From contig QMLJ01000003.1 of assembly GCA_003643935.1 (NCBI GenBank), forward strand, positions 1 through 14,104: a DNA stretch of 14,104 nt, read 5' to 3'. Positions within the stretch are counted from its first letter, which is position 1. Each line of letters begins with the position of its first letter. The notes under the pieces are model-generated. The model was not told the origin of the DNA, ran no database searches, and worked only from the letters and a program-made list of their open reading frames with translations. The stretch is from Deltaproteobacteria bacterium (GTDB taxonomy: Bacteria > Desulfobacterota > Desulfomonilia > UBA1062). The translations under genes were made by a program, and so were the position numbers. Positions 1 to 7,395 of this stretch are shown one piece after another.

Positions 1-38
1 ACGGCTCAATCATCACTGAGACATGGAGGTAAATCGTG

Positions 39-989
39 ATGAAGATCTTGTTTGCTGCGCCTGAGAATGCATGGGGTGGTTTTCTGGGTAAGATTCGTTC
101 TGTGCTGCCAAGGCACGAGTTCGTAGCAACTGGCGGTTTCAATATTGATAGCCTTGAGGGCTTTGATGTCCTTATACCCACCATGAGTATGGTTACTGCA
201 GAGGTAATGGATACAGGCCGATCTCTGAAACTTATACAGCAGTGTGGGGCCGGGCTGGAGACCGTGGATATAAAGGCAGCAGTGGAGAGGGGTATATGGG
301 TGGCCAATGTTCCCACTGACAAAAGCGGTAATGCTGATTCAGTTGCAGAGCTTGGCATATACATGATGATAGGCCTGTCCAGGGATGTGGAAGGGATGTC
401 CACCTCACTTAAAGAACGTAGAATGGGAGAGCCGCAGGGTAGGGCACTGCTGGGTAAGACCGTTGGTCTTATAGGTCTCGGCGGTATAGGAAAGGCCCTG
501 GCTAGGAGGCTTAAGCCCTTTGGTGTGCGTCTCGTGGGCTTAAGGCGAAACCCTGATGATAAAACAAAAAGGGAGATGGGCCTGGACTGGATCGGCGGTA
601 AAGAGGACCTGGAGAGCTTGCTTGGGGAGTCTGACTACGTGCTGCTTTGCCTGCCACTGACAGATGAGAGCAGGGACATAATAAACAAAAAGACCATATA
701 CTGGATGAAACAGGGATCCTTTCTCATAAACCTCTCAAGGGGTGGTCTTGTGAATAGAGATGCGCTAGAAGAAGCGCTTGCCCGCGGACACTTAGCAGGT
801 GCAGGTCTGGATGTATTCTGGGAAGAACCTCCGGACCCTTATGACCCTATCTTTTCTTACAATGTAATGGTAACCCCCCACATAGGAGGCTCTACTGATG
901 TATCAATAAAAGGTATTATTGATGTGGTCGCTGGGAATATTCAGAGGGTGGAAAGGGGCGAGAGGCCACTCTACGTAAAATCGATATGA
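39..989 (+). CDS. D-2-hydroxyacid dehydrogenase, NAD(P)-dependent
   Basis: Cytoplasmic oxidoreductase of the D-isomer-specific 2-hydroxyacid dehydrogenase family, interconverting 2-oxoacids and D-2-hydroxyacids with NAD(P)H. About 316 residues, normal length. Counting from the GTG at 36, the N-terminal half of the substrate domain has the ADSVAELG stretch (about 100-107). The Rossmann domain has GLGGIG at 147-152. The catalytic set is complete: Arg235 in SRGGLV, Glu264 in WEEPP and His282 in PHIGGST. The substrate (glycerate, phosphoglycerate, glyoxylate or other) cannot be read from the sequence, and there is no C-terminal ACT domain as in long SerA. A GTG at 36 and an ATG at 39 are adjacent in frame; GGAGGT at 25-30 sits 8 nt before the ATG, so ATG is preferred. 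The neighbours give no pathway clue. Family call is sure, substrate unknown. Confidence 0.93.
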   Translation: MKILFAAPENAWGGFLGKIRSVLPRHEFVATGGFNIDSLEGFDVLIPTMSMVTAEVMDTGRSLKLIQQCGAGLETVDIKAAVERGIWVANVPTDKSGNADSVAELGIYMMIGLSRDVEGMSTSLKERRMGEPQGRALLGKTVGLIGLGGIGKALARRLKPFGVRLVGLRRNPDDKTKREMGLDWIGGKEDLESLLGESDYVLLCLPLTDESRDIINKKTIYWMKQGSFLINLSRGGLVNRDALEEALARGHLAGAGLDVFWEEPPDPYDPIFSYNVMVTPHIGGSTDVSIKGIIDVVAGNIQRVERGERPLYVKSI

Positions 990-1045
990 TGGACAAAGAC
1001 CTATCAGTTGTAAACCTTAGCCCATGTTTACCCTGAACATACTTT

Positions 1046-1076
1046 TTTGATAGGATAATACTTTGATAGGGTAATA
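1046..1076 (+). repeat. Two tandem 15-bp repeats with promoter-like hexamers, upstream of tolC-like gene
   Basis: TTTGATAGGATAATA at 1046-1060 is repeated as TTTGATAGGGTAATA at 1062-1076 (14 of 15 identical, period 16). A weaker third version (ATGGGATAGTAA) follows at 1083-1094. Each copy carries TTGATA, one base from a sigma70 -35 box. Pairings are 1047-1052 with GGTAAT at 1070-1075 (17-bp spacer), and 1063-1068 with GATAGT at 1087-1092 (18 bp). They may be tandem promoters or an iterated regulator site for the gene starting at 1192. The rest of the 990-1191 gap shows no gene or terminator. Confidence 0.5.
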
Positions 1077-1191
1077 TTTTTTATGGGATAGTAACTTATA
1101 GGGCCCGGTGCGAGATAACAGGTGTATCAAGGTATAAAGCCCCGTGGTCTGGTCAGATTGATGAAAACAGTAGAGCGGAGGATAATAACGA

Positions 1192-2523
1192 ATGAAGAAG
1201 CAAAGTGCCAAATTAAGCAGGCTATTAGGCATAGGCCTCATTGTTATGGCAATGGCCACGTTTCCAGGAATTGTAGGGAAAGCACAGGGACAAGAAGTAC
1301 TTACCTTGGAGGCAGCAGTCCAGGAGGGCATCAAGAACAATACCCTTATCAAGGAGATGATAGCAAAGGAGAAAGCAGCTGTTGCCGGGGAGATGAGTAC
1401 CCGTGCCGACCTGTTCCCAAAACTTAACACCACATACACGTTCTTTCACTTAAAAGACAGGCCGTACGCATACTCTGGCCCGTATAAATTCGACGTTTCA
1501 AAAAGGGACAATATATCATGGGATTTCACCATTACCCAGCCCCTTTTCACGGGTTTTGCCCTGATTACCAGGCAAAAGATTGCTTCACTCGGTATTGATC
1601 TACAGGAAATCCAGAGAGAGCAGGCTGTTCTTGACATTGCAAAACAGGTAAAGATCAGCTACTTTCAGATACTCCTTGCAAGAAGAGCTCTTGAGGTTGC
1701 AGAGGAGGAGGTCAAACAGCTAGAGAACCACGTAGATGATGCAAGGCACCTGTATAATGAGGGCGTTATACCTTATAACGACTACCTGAAATCCGAGGTA
1801 GCCCTCGCGCAGTCCCGCCAAGGCCGTGTAAAGGCAGAGAGTGACCTGAAGATAACCATCTCTGCACTTAACACGTTGATTAGGCGTAACATCCTTGACA
1901 ATACTGTAATCAAAGAGCTTCCACCTTTTCAGCCCAGGCCTTACAACATATCCAGGCTTTTTGAAGATGCGATACAAAATAGGCCGGAGCTCAAGGCCTT
2001 GAGGGTAGCCTTGAGGCAGGCAGACCTAGGGATAAGGTTGGCGAGGAGTCAGTACTATCCCAAGGTATACCTAATGGGACGCTATGAAAGAGAGGGCGAT
2101 AATCTCCTAGCTTCAAACAACGATTTCGCAAACCAGCATAATACAAGTATAGGCATACAGATTTCATGGCCCTTGTTCGAAAGCGGGAAAAAGCATGCCG
2201 AGGTAACAAGGGCAATTTACCAGGAACAGGTACTCACAGAACGTATAAAGGGTATAAAAGATAGCATACTCCTTGAGGTAAGAAACGCCTACCAGGGCCT
2301 CAAAGTAGCCGAGAAAAATATACAGACAGCACGAAAGGCCCTTGCACAGGCCAAGGAAAACTTCAGGATTACCAACCTCCAGTACCAGCAGCAGACAACT
2401 ACCTCAACCGAGGTTTTGGACGCAAGGACATTTCTTACCCAGGCCGAGGTTAACTACCACAACGCACTATACGGTTACAGGATAGCAGAGGCAGAGCTGA
2501 TGAGGGCTACTGGCAGGATGTGA
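1192..2523 (+). CDS. TolC-family outer membrane efflux/secretion protein
   Basis: Outer membrane channel of the TolC/OEP family, forming a trimeric beta-barrel plus periplasmic alpha-helical tunnel that serves RND, MFS or ABC exporters or type I secretion. 443 residues, typical length. Residues 1-33 look like a Sec signal peptide (MKKQ basic start, hydrophobic stretch LLGIGLIVMAMATF, likely cut after AQG at 31-33). Two OEP repeats follow, roughly 37-225 and 250-440, rich in long helices. The YPKVYLMGRYERE stretch and ISWPLFESG in the second repeat are characteristic of the family. GGAGG at 1177-1181 lies 10 nt before the ATG. No membrane-fusion protein or inner-membrane pump is next to it, so the partner must be encoded elsewhere. 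The substrate cannot be inferred. Confidence 0.92.
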   Translation: MKKQSAKLSRLLGIGLIVMAMATFPGIVGKAQGQEVLTLEAAVQEGIKNNTLIKEMIAKEKAAVAGEMSTRADLFPKLNTTYTFFHLKDRPYAYSGPYKFDVSKRDNISWDFTITQPLFTGFALITRQKIASLGIDLQEIQREQAVLDIAKQVKISYFQILLARRALEVAEEEVKQLENHVDDARHLYNEGVIPYNDYLKSEVALAQSRQGRVKAESDLKITISALNTLIRRNILDNTVIKELPPFQPRPYNISRLFEDAIQNRPELKALRVALRQADLGIRLARSQYYPKVYLMGRYEREGDNLLASNNDFANQHNTSIGIQISWPLFESGKKHAEVTRAIYQEQVLTERIKGIKDSILLEVRNAYQGLKVAEKNIQTARKALAQAKENFRITNLQYQQQTTTSTEVLDARTFLTQAEVNYHNALYGYRIAEAELMRATGRM

Positions 2524-2574
2524 TGGCCAGCTTGTTTGCATGAACCAAAGTTAGGAGATGGAGATTCTCTGTTC

Positions 2575-2592
2575 AGACTATATAGACTATAT
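2575..2592. repeat. Perfect 9-bp tandem repeat made of CTATATAG palindromes
   Basis: AGACTATAT occurs twice in direct succession (2575-2583, 2584-2592). With the following AG this creates two self-complementary CTATATAG octamers (2578-2585 and 2587-2594) separated by one base. It lies in the 144-bp gap between the TolC-family gene and the anSME gene. It may be an A/T-rich promoter core or a small operator. The rest of the gap (2524-2667) shows no other gene and no convincing terminator. Confidence 0.5.
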
Positions 2593-2667
2593 AGCTAGAA
2601 TGGATATTATGCTTACCTATAGAGGTCTGAAGCAGGAGAAAGGAAGATTACTATTATTACAGAGGAC

Positions 2668-3795
2668 ATGGGAGAGGTGAAGCAACTTGAATCCATACTC
2701 GTAAAGCCTGCAGGGCCTGATTGTAACATGGCCTGCACGTACTGCTTCTATTCATCAAAGCTAAGCATGTTTGGAGGCAAGATACACAGAATGGCACCGG
2801 ACGTGCTGGAGAACCTCATCAGACAGGCCATGGCCCAGTCCCATGGACACATATCTTTTGCATGGCAGGGAGGAGAGCCAACCCTCATGGGGCTTTCTTT
2901 CTTCAAAAAGGTCGTGGAATACGAGCAAAGGTACGCTAAGCAACATGTGGTGGGAAACGGCCTGCAGACAAACGGTCTCTTGATAGATAGGAACTGGGCA
3001 AGATTCCTGGGGGAATACAATTTCCTCGTGGGACTGTCAATAGATGGCCCAAGGCATATACATGATCGCTACAGGGTAATGAAGAATGGAAAGGGTTCAT
3101 GGTCAAAGGTCGTTGACAGGGCAAAGCTGCTGATTGACACCGGGGTGGCTGTAAACGCTATTAGCGTTATAACCGACTATTCTGCTGATTTCCCAGAAGA
3201 GGTCTACGAGTTTAATAGAGATCTGGGGTTAAGGTACATGCAGTTCATACCATGTGTTGAAACAGACCCTATCTCAAGGGATAGAGCTGCCCCATTTTCC
3301 GTGTCAGCCGTGAAATACGGTAAGTTCCTGTGCCGGGTATTTGACCTGTGGATGGACGATTTCAGGGATAATTTGCCCACCACCTCTATACGTTTTTTCG
3401 AGTCAATACTTTTCAGGTATGCAGGTATGGAACCGCCGGACTGCACGCTGCTTGAAGAATGCGGAGTTTACTTGGTTGTAGAGCACACTGGTGATGTGTA
3501 TTCGTGCGATTTTTTTGTGGAACCCAGGTGGAAACTAGGTAATATTACCGAGCACAGGCTGATTGACCTGCTGAACTCACCTAGGCAACTATCCTTCGGG
3601 AAGATAAAGTCAAGGTTGCCGAATGTGTGCAGAGATTGCAAGTGGTTGGACTATTGTAGGGGCGGATGCATAAAAGATAGAATGCGTGATCCAAAGGATA
3701 ATGGGGTCAATCACTTCTGCGAGTCTTTCAGGATCTTCTTTGAACACGCAGATGCAAAGCTTAAACGCCTTGCATCAAGGGTGCAGCCGTCGTGA
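2668..3795 (+). CDS. Anaerobic sulfatase-maturating enzyme (radical SAM/SPASM formylglycine-generating enzyme)
   Basis: Oxidises the active-site Cys (or Ser) of type I sulfatases to C-alpha-formylglycine in the cytoplasm without oxygen, using S-adenosylmethionine. 375 residues, usual length. The radical-SAM cluster is C19-x3-C23-x2-C26 in GPDCNMACTYCFY. WQGGEPTL (66-73), LQTNGLLID (99-107) and GLSIDGPRHIHDRYR (122-136) are family hallmarks. The SPASM cysteines for two auxiliary 4Fe-4S clusters are all present: C259, C265, C280 (C-x9-G-x4-C), C321/C324/C330/C334 and C351. Asp281 next to C280 matches the catalytic base described for the Clostridium perfringens enzyme. A Cys-type sulfatase lies 0.6 kb downstream on the opposite strand, the expected substrate. 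The ATG has only AGAGG 2 nt upstream; no other ATG/GTG/TTG lies between the upstream stop at 2620 and it. A GTG at 2677 is the alternative. Confidence 0.95.
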   Translation: MGEVKQLESILVKPAGPDCNMACTYCFYSSKLSMFGGKIHRMAPDVLENLIRQAMAQSHGHISFAWQGGEPTLMGLSFFKKVVEYEQRYAKQHVVGNGLQTNGLLIDRNWARFLGEYNFLVGLSIDGPRHIHDRYRVMKNGKGSWSKVVDRAKLLIDTGVAVNAISVITDYSADFPEEVYEFNRDLGLRYMQFIPCVETDPISRDRAAPFSVSAVKYGKFLCRVFDLWMDDFRDNLPTTSIRFFESILFRYAGMEPPDCTLLEECGVYLVVEHTGDVYSCDFFVEPRWKLGNITEHRLIDLLNSPRQLSFGKIKSRLPNVCRDCKWLDYCRGGCIKDRMRDPKDNGVNHFCESFRIFFEHADAKLKRLASRVQPS

Positions 3796-3819
3796 CATAG
3801 CAGGACTTGAATGGTATTA

Positions 3820-4401
3820 TTAAAGAAATATAGCCCTGTATATACGTACGAAGAAGTAAAACCAGTGAACTCCACCCTCCCAGAGGAGTGAGCAATAAAA
3901 TGCGATCAGCGCAATTACCATGGCTGATACAGGAAGTGCAGTCACTATTTTTATCTGATCCCCTGTTCTTTTCCTTACGATCATTCGACATGCTATCTCG
4001 CATGCCGCCATGAGTCCGAATGAACCGAGTATAACCATTACATGTAGCTGGTTCAGTGCATAGTAGAGTGTCTTTCCAAGCGTAAAGAACTCACTTACCC
4101 TTATCTCTTCCTTTATGATCCATATGATTGGCGTAACAAGGGATGCTGCTATTCTCTCGGCAGTGCTAGCCCCCCTGAAGTAGGCCATTGGGTATATGAG
4201 GATGCTGCCAAACCCTATGCTCAAGAACATGAGTATACCAGATGCATCGGCCAGGAAATAATGGAGGCCAGCTGATCCAACCTTTGACGAGTTCCAATAG
4301 ACAAAGGTGGATACAATCCATGTGATAAGCACAATGGATGTAGGGTATACGAATCTTTTCATAAAAGGGGCCTTTTTAATGTAAGCATTACTTCCATTCA
4401 T
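3820..4401 (-). CDS. Multi-pass membrane protein of unknown function, coupled to the sulfatase gene
   Basis: I do not recognise this family. 193 residues with about four or five hydrophobic segments: roughly 17-36, 49-74, 82-95 (ending in KEE), 115-137 and 153-173. It has basic patches such as RMIVRKR after the fourth segment and no Cys-rich, ATP-binding or catalytic motif I can name. Its ATG lies in the ATGA that also holds the TGA of the sulfatase gene (4398-4401), so the two genes are co-transcribed and probably translationally coupled. It ends 24 bp from the convergent anSME gene with no visible terminator between them. It may anchor, export, or supply substrate to the sulfatase; that is inference from context alone. 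Confidence 0.75.
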   Translation of the reverse strand: MNGSNAYIKKAPFMKRFVYPTSIVLITWIVSTFVYWNSSKVGSAGLHYFLADASGILMFLSIGFGSILIYPMAYFRGASTAERIAASLVTPIIWIIKEEIRVSEFFTLGKTLYYALNQLHVMVILGSFGLMAACEIACRMIVRKRTGDQIKIVTALPVSAMVIALIAFYCSLLWEGGVHWFYFFVRIYRAIFL

Positions 4402-5789
4402 AGCCTCACCCCCTGTTTAAGCTGGGCGAGCATCTTCCTGAGCTCTGGAAGCCTTTCCATGCCCTTTGGGGTCTTTATAATATTGTGGTATTCATGGGGA
4501 TCATTTGACAAGTCAAACAGTTCAGCCTTTTTCTTACCCTTGTACTCAATGTACTTGTATCTATCCGTCCTGATGCCGTTCATCTCAGGTACCTGGTAGG
4601 GATAGTCCTCAAAATACTCGTATAGCCAGGCCTTTCTCCATGGTGCCCCACTATTGTTGAGTATGGGTTTTATGCTGATCCCTTCCATGTTCTTGGGTAT
4701 GTCCACTTCGGCCAGATCAAGCAGGGTTGGGGCAACGTCTATGTTCAACACCATGTTGGGTATGCGCCTACCTGGATTCTTGATGTGACCTGGATAGCGG
4801 ACAATGAAAGGTATCCTGATTGACTCCTCGTAGGGCCAGCGTTTATCAACTAGGTGGTGCTCACCCCAGAAATAACCATTATCAGTTGTATATATGATCA
4901 CCGTGTTGTCACTTAGACCCAGCTGATCCAGCCTCTTGACCAGTCTTCCTATTTGTTGGTCTAACGCCACGATGGTCTCGCAATACCTTCTGTAGAGGTA
5001 ATCGAGTTTGCTAATTGTACCATACCATAAGGCCCCGTCTACCCAGGTACACCATGGATCTGCATCCTTGGGTAGGTGCAGCTTAACGTCTTTATACAGG
5101 CCCCTCAGTTCAGGCGGTGGTAGAAACTGATGATGCACTGCCTTGTGAGAGAGGTATAGGCAGAAGGGATTGTCCCTTTTCCTTGAGATGAATTCCAGTG
5201 CAAAATCCGTGAGGTCCTCTGTGATGTACTTGCCAGGTCTTGGGGTCTCTTTCCCGTTTATTATGAGTGGGCAGTCAAAGTAACGGCCCTGGCCCTGCTG
5301 TATTGTGAACGTAATAAACTCGTCAACGCCCCTCAAGTGGGGTAGACGTCCCGGCATGTGCCATTTCCCAATAAATGCCGTGTCATAACCTGCGTCCTTG
5401 AGTATCTCAAGAAATGTAACATTGCTGTCGTTCCAGGTTGTGATGTTGTTCTTAACGCCATGGGTGTGTGCATACTGGCCGGTAAGAAAACTTGCCCTGG
5501 ATGGGCTACATAGGGACGTGGTAACAAACGCGTTCTCGAATAGCACGCCCTCTCTGGCAAGGCTGTCCATATTGGGTGTCTTGATAAATGGGTGGCCCAT
5601 GCAGCTCAGGCAGTCCCACCTGTGGTCATCGGATAATATGAATACTATGTTGGGCCTTTGTTCTTTTGCAAATAGCAAGTTGGGGAAGGCCTGGCTTGCG
5701 AGGCTAACTGCAAGTGCCCCTCCCACGGTTTTTATGGCCTCTCTCCTTGTTACAGGCTTCTCAATAATGTTTATCTTGTTATTCGGCAT
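4398..5789 (-). CDS. Cys-type sulfatase (alkaline phosphatase superfamily) with twin-arginine signal
   Basis: Type I sulfatase hydrolysing sulfate esters with a formylglycine nucleophile. 463 residues. The N-terminus has TRREAIK (14-20) followed by a moderately hydrophobic stretch to about 41, a Tat-type signal, which fits cytoplasmic maturation and export of the folded enzyme. Mature-domain motifs: metal ligands in LSDDHR (D54, D55), the modification site CSPSR at 94-98 (Cys94 becomes formylglycine) followed by ASFLTG, GKWH at 141-144, SHKAVHH at 214-220, TTDNG at 301-305 with further metal ligands, and DKR at 315-317. No active-site residue is missing. The natural substrate (sulfated glycan, aryl or alkyl sulfate) cannot be read. 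A GGGAGG Shine-Dalgarno at 5796-5801 supports the ATG. It heads a two-gene unit and faces the anSME that would activate it. Confidence 0.94.
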   Translation of the reverse strand: MPNNKINIIEKPVTRREAIKTVGGALAVSLASQAFPNLLFAKEQRPNIVFILSDDHRWDCLSCMGHPFIKTPNMDSLAREGVLFENAFVTTSLCSPSRASFLTGQYAHTHGVKNNITTWNDSNVTFLEILKDAGYDTAFIGKWHMPGRLPHLRGVDEFITFTIQQGQGRYFDCPLIINGKETPRPGKYITEDLTDFALEFISRKRDNPFCLYLSHKAVHHQFLPPPELRGLYKDVKLHLPKDADPWCTWVDGALWYGTISKLDYLYRRYCETIVALDQQIGRLVKRLDQLGLSDNTVIIYTTDNGYFWGEHHLVDKRWPYEESIRIPFIVRYPGHIKNPGRRIPNMVLNIDVAPTLLDLAEVDIPKNMEGISIKPILNNSGAPWRKAWLYEYFEDYPYQVPEMNGIRTDRYKYIEYKGKKKAELFDLSNDPHEYHNIIKTPKGMERLPELRKMLAQLKQGVRL

Positions 5790-5852
5790 CTAAGACCTCC
5801 CTTGGAATAAATACGAAGTCACTACAATCCATGTGCAAGCTTACTGTTAAGT

Positions 5853-5880
5853 TATTTATTGTTGGCTTTGAGTATGTCAA
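5853..5880 (-). promoter_or_regulatory. Candidate promoter for the sulfatase operon
   Basis: On the minus strand a perfect TTGACA lies at 5880-5875. An A/T-rich TAAATA follows at 5858-5853 (16-bp spacer), a poor -10 match. It is about 65 bp upstream of the sulfatase start, in the gap between divergent genes. The -35 is convincing and the -10 is not. Confidence 0.35.
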
Positions 5881-5899
5881 GAGGGAACAATGTATTTTT

Positions 5900-5927
5900 T
5901 TGATTTTAAGGCATTAACATATATTCT
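5900..5927 (+). promoter_or_regulatory. Candidate promoter for the CBS-ACT gene
   Basis: TTGATT at 5900-5905 and TATTCT at 5922-5927 with a 16-bp spacer, in A/T-rich DNA about 50 bp upstream of the CBS-domain gene. Both boxes are imperfect. Confidence 0.3.
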
Positions 5928-5973
5928 TATTTCTATTTATTTACTGGTTTCAATTTAGTGATTTGTCTGGTAT

Positions 5974-6582
5974 ATGGGGGGCATGAAAGTATGTTCCTGG
6001 ATGATACCGAACGTTGTGACCATCGGGCCGGATGCGGGTATAAGAGAGGCCCTTGAGGTTATGAAGAAGTATTCCATAAGGCATCTACCCGTGGTGGATA
6101 ATGATGAATTCGTAGGCCTGGTGACTCTCGGTGACCTTAAACAGGCGATACTTGCATCCATGCTTGAACAACTCAAGGTCAATGATGTAATGATACGCGA
6201 ACCCTACACAACCTCGCCAGACACTACTTTAGAGAGTGCTGCAATGGTTATTTATGAAAAAAACATAGGGTGTCTGCCTGTTTTGGATGGCAAGGAATTG
6301 GTTGGTATCATCACTGTAAACGACATATTAAAGGCCTTTATCGACATAATGGGAGTGCTGAAGGCAGGGTCCCGTATAGACGTGGTCTTAAAACGCATAC
6401 CTGGTTCTTTCGACGAGGTAATATCTATAATAGAGGCAAAAGGTGGATTTGTTATAAGCGTGGGCATGTCTATAAACGGGGAGAACCCGATACACCACTT
6501 CAGGGTATCAGGTGGTAACATAGCAGCGATTGCCCAAGAATTGAGAGACCTTGGCTACAGGAAGGTTGAATTCATAGAGTAG
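5974..6582 (+). CDS. CBS-CBS-ACT domain protein, AcuB-like
   Basis: Cytoplasmic regulatory protein with two CBS motifs (about 8-62 and 67-122), expected to form one Bateman module that binds adenine nucleotides, and a C-terminal ACT-like segment (about 130-202). WMIPNVVTIGPD and the RHLPVVDNDEFVGLVTLGDL stretch are typical of the first CBS motif; DVMIREPYTT and GCLPVLDGKELVGIIT of the second. The layout matches AcuB-type proteins, whose ligand and target are generally unknown. Length 202 residues. The start is uncertain: ATG 5974 has no Shine-Dalgarno, while ATG 5983 (giving MKVCSWM, like many AcuB starts) follows a GGGGGG run too closely. Its last 11 bp overlap the end of the convergent yggU gene. 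Confidence 0.88.
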   Translation: MGGMKVCSWMIPNVVTIGPDAGIREALEVMKKYSIRHLPVVDNDEFVGLVTLGDLKQAILASMLEQLKVNDVMIREPYTTSPDTTLESAAMVIYEKNIGCLPVLDGKELVGIITVNDILKAFIDIMGVLKAGSRIDVVLKRIPGSFDEVISIIEAKGGFVISVGMSINGENPIHHFRVSGGNIAAIAQELRDLGYRKVEFIE

Positions 6583-6868
6583 GATTTAGTCCCAATGAAG
6601 CCACAATCTCTTCAGGCCTTTTCCCCTTTACCAGGATTGCCTTGTTTCTCGACTTCTCTCCTCGGACTATGCATACATTTGACTTGGCTGTCCTTACCTG
6701 CTTCGAGATGTACTTCACAAGAGACATGTTTGCCTTGCCATCTACTGGGGTGCTGGTGAGGTATATGTGAAGCTGGTCGTTTTTTACCTCTCCAATGGCG
6801 TCCCTCTTTGCATTAGGATGAACCTTGCATGAAATTATAGTGGAACCATTCTGCTCTCTTATCCACAC
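6572..6868 (-). CDS. yggU: YggU/DUF167 family protein (UPF0235)
   Basis: Small conserved protein of the DUF167 family, biochemical role not established. 98 residues, normal length. Family motifs are intact: VHPNAKRDAI (17-25 region), PVDGKAN at 41-47 and GEKSRNKAILVKG at 70-82. GTG at 6868 is the only start codon before the upstream in-frame stop at 6884-6886, with AAGGG just upstream. It lies 64 bp downstream of yggT on the same strand, the conserved yggT-yggU linkage of many Gram-negative bacteria, so the two likely form an operon. Its 3' end overlaps the CBS-ACT gene by 11 bp tail to tail. Confidence 0.9.
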   Translation of the reverse strand: MWIREQNGSTIISCKVHPNAKRDAIGEVKNDQLHIYLTSTPVDGKANMSLVKYISKQVRTAKSNVCIVRGEKSRNKAILVKGKRPEEIVASLGLNPTL

Positions 6869-6932
6869 CCTTATATGGCCTCGTTATTGAGATGTTTCCT
6901 GCACCGAGCCCTGTGTATCACATACATAAGGA

Positions 6933-7244
6933 TTAAAACCCTCCCGCCTTTATACGCATGCCGGTCTCAATCAGGGACCTGGCTATTGCAGTATCGAGGA
7001 ATACTATAATTGCTATGACGACGATTGGTGAAAGGTCAAATCCCCCGATACTTAAAGGGAGTCTTCTTCTAAACCAAAGGAAGACTGGCTCTGTGGCACT
7101 GTAAAGGAATCTTACTATTGGATTATATGGGTCCGGGTTGACCCAGCTTAAAAGTGCCGCTATTATCACTACCCACATGTAGAGGTTGAGCAGTAAATGC
7201 AAAAGCTGCCCAAACCCTATTATGATATTCGCTAAAACGAACAT
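6933..7244 (-). CDS. yggT: YggT family integral membrane protein
   Basis: Small inner-membrane protein of the YggT family, whose members are linked to osmotic or ion-stress tolerance and, in plastids, to complex biogenesis. Precise function is unsettled. 103 residues, hydrophobic about 4-33 and 71-88. The diagnostic segment runs through SWVNPDPYNPIVRFL (33-47), TEPVFLWFRRRLP (51-63) and FDLSPIV (69-75). GAGGG at 7255-7259 lies about 10 nt before the ATG. It is the first gene of the yggT-yggU unit and divergent from smc. Confidence 0.92.
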   Translation of the reverse strand: MFVLANIIIGFGQLLHLLLNLYMWVVIIAALLSWVNPDPYNPIVRFLYSATEPVFLWFRRRLPLSIGGFDLSPIVVIAIIVFLDTAIARSLIETGMRIKAGGF

Positions 7245-7277
7245 TGTTTCACGTCCCTCTCCAACCGCCTTTTTTAT

Positions 7278-7307
7278 ATTATTGCCTTATTTGTCCATTG
7301 CTTTCAA
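7278..7307 (-). promoter_or_regulatory. Candidate promoter for yggT-yggU
   Basis: Minus-strand TTGAAA at 7307-7302 and AATAAT at 7283-7278 with an 18-bp spacer, 34 bp upstream of the yggT start codon. Placement and both boxes are reasonable for a sigma70-type promoter. Confidence 0.4.
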
Positions 7308-7349
7308 GCTATTTGTGACCATTACTTGATAACTTGCATATTCGCCATA

Positions 7350-7363
7350 CAAGCAGATGCTTG
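7350..7363. promoter_or_regulatory. Inverted repeat CAAGCA-GA-TGCTTG in the yggT/smc gap
   Basis: Perfect 6-bp half sites CAAGCA and TGCTTG separated by GA, 33 bp before the smc start and between divergent genes. It is shaped like a small dimeric-repressor operator; the 2-nt spacer makes an RNA hairpin less likely. No other copy was noticed in the window. Confidence 0.35.
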
Positions 7364-7381
7364 CGATACCAATAAAGGTCT

Positions 7382-7394
7382 GCTAAAGCTTAGC
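7382..7394 (+). promoter_or_regulatory. smc: Hairpin in place of a Shine-Dalgarno, directly before the smc start
   Basis: GCTAA (7382-7386), loop AGC, TTAGC (7390-7394) form a perfect 5-bp stem ending one base before the GTG at 7396. No Shine-Dalgarno sequence is present in that interval. AGCAGA at 7352-7357 can alternatively pair with TCTGCT at 7379-7384, which overlaps the first arm and would open the hairpin. Confidence 0.35.
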
Positions 7395-7395
7395 T

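Noticed and set aside
1017..1439. 140-codon minus-strand frame covering the tolC leader and signal peptide
   Set aside because: Overlaps the start of a clear gene and has no homology I recognise; no good ribosome site.
2561..2569. GAGATTCTC as a terminator after the TolC-family gene
   Set aside because: Stem of only 4 bp with a 1-nt loop and no T run.
3796..3819. Bidirectional terminator between the convergent anSME and membrane-protein genes
   Set aside because: The 24-bp gap has no inverted repeat.
5398..5793. 131-codon plus-strand frame
   Set aside because: Antisense to the sulfatase N-terminal half, including its Tat signal and CSPSR site, so not a separate gene.
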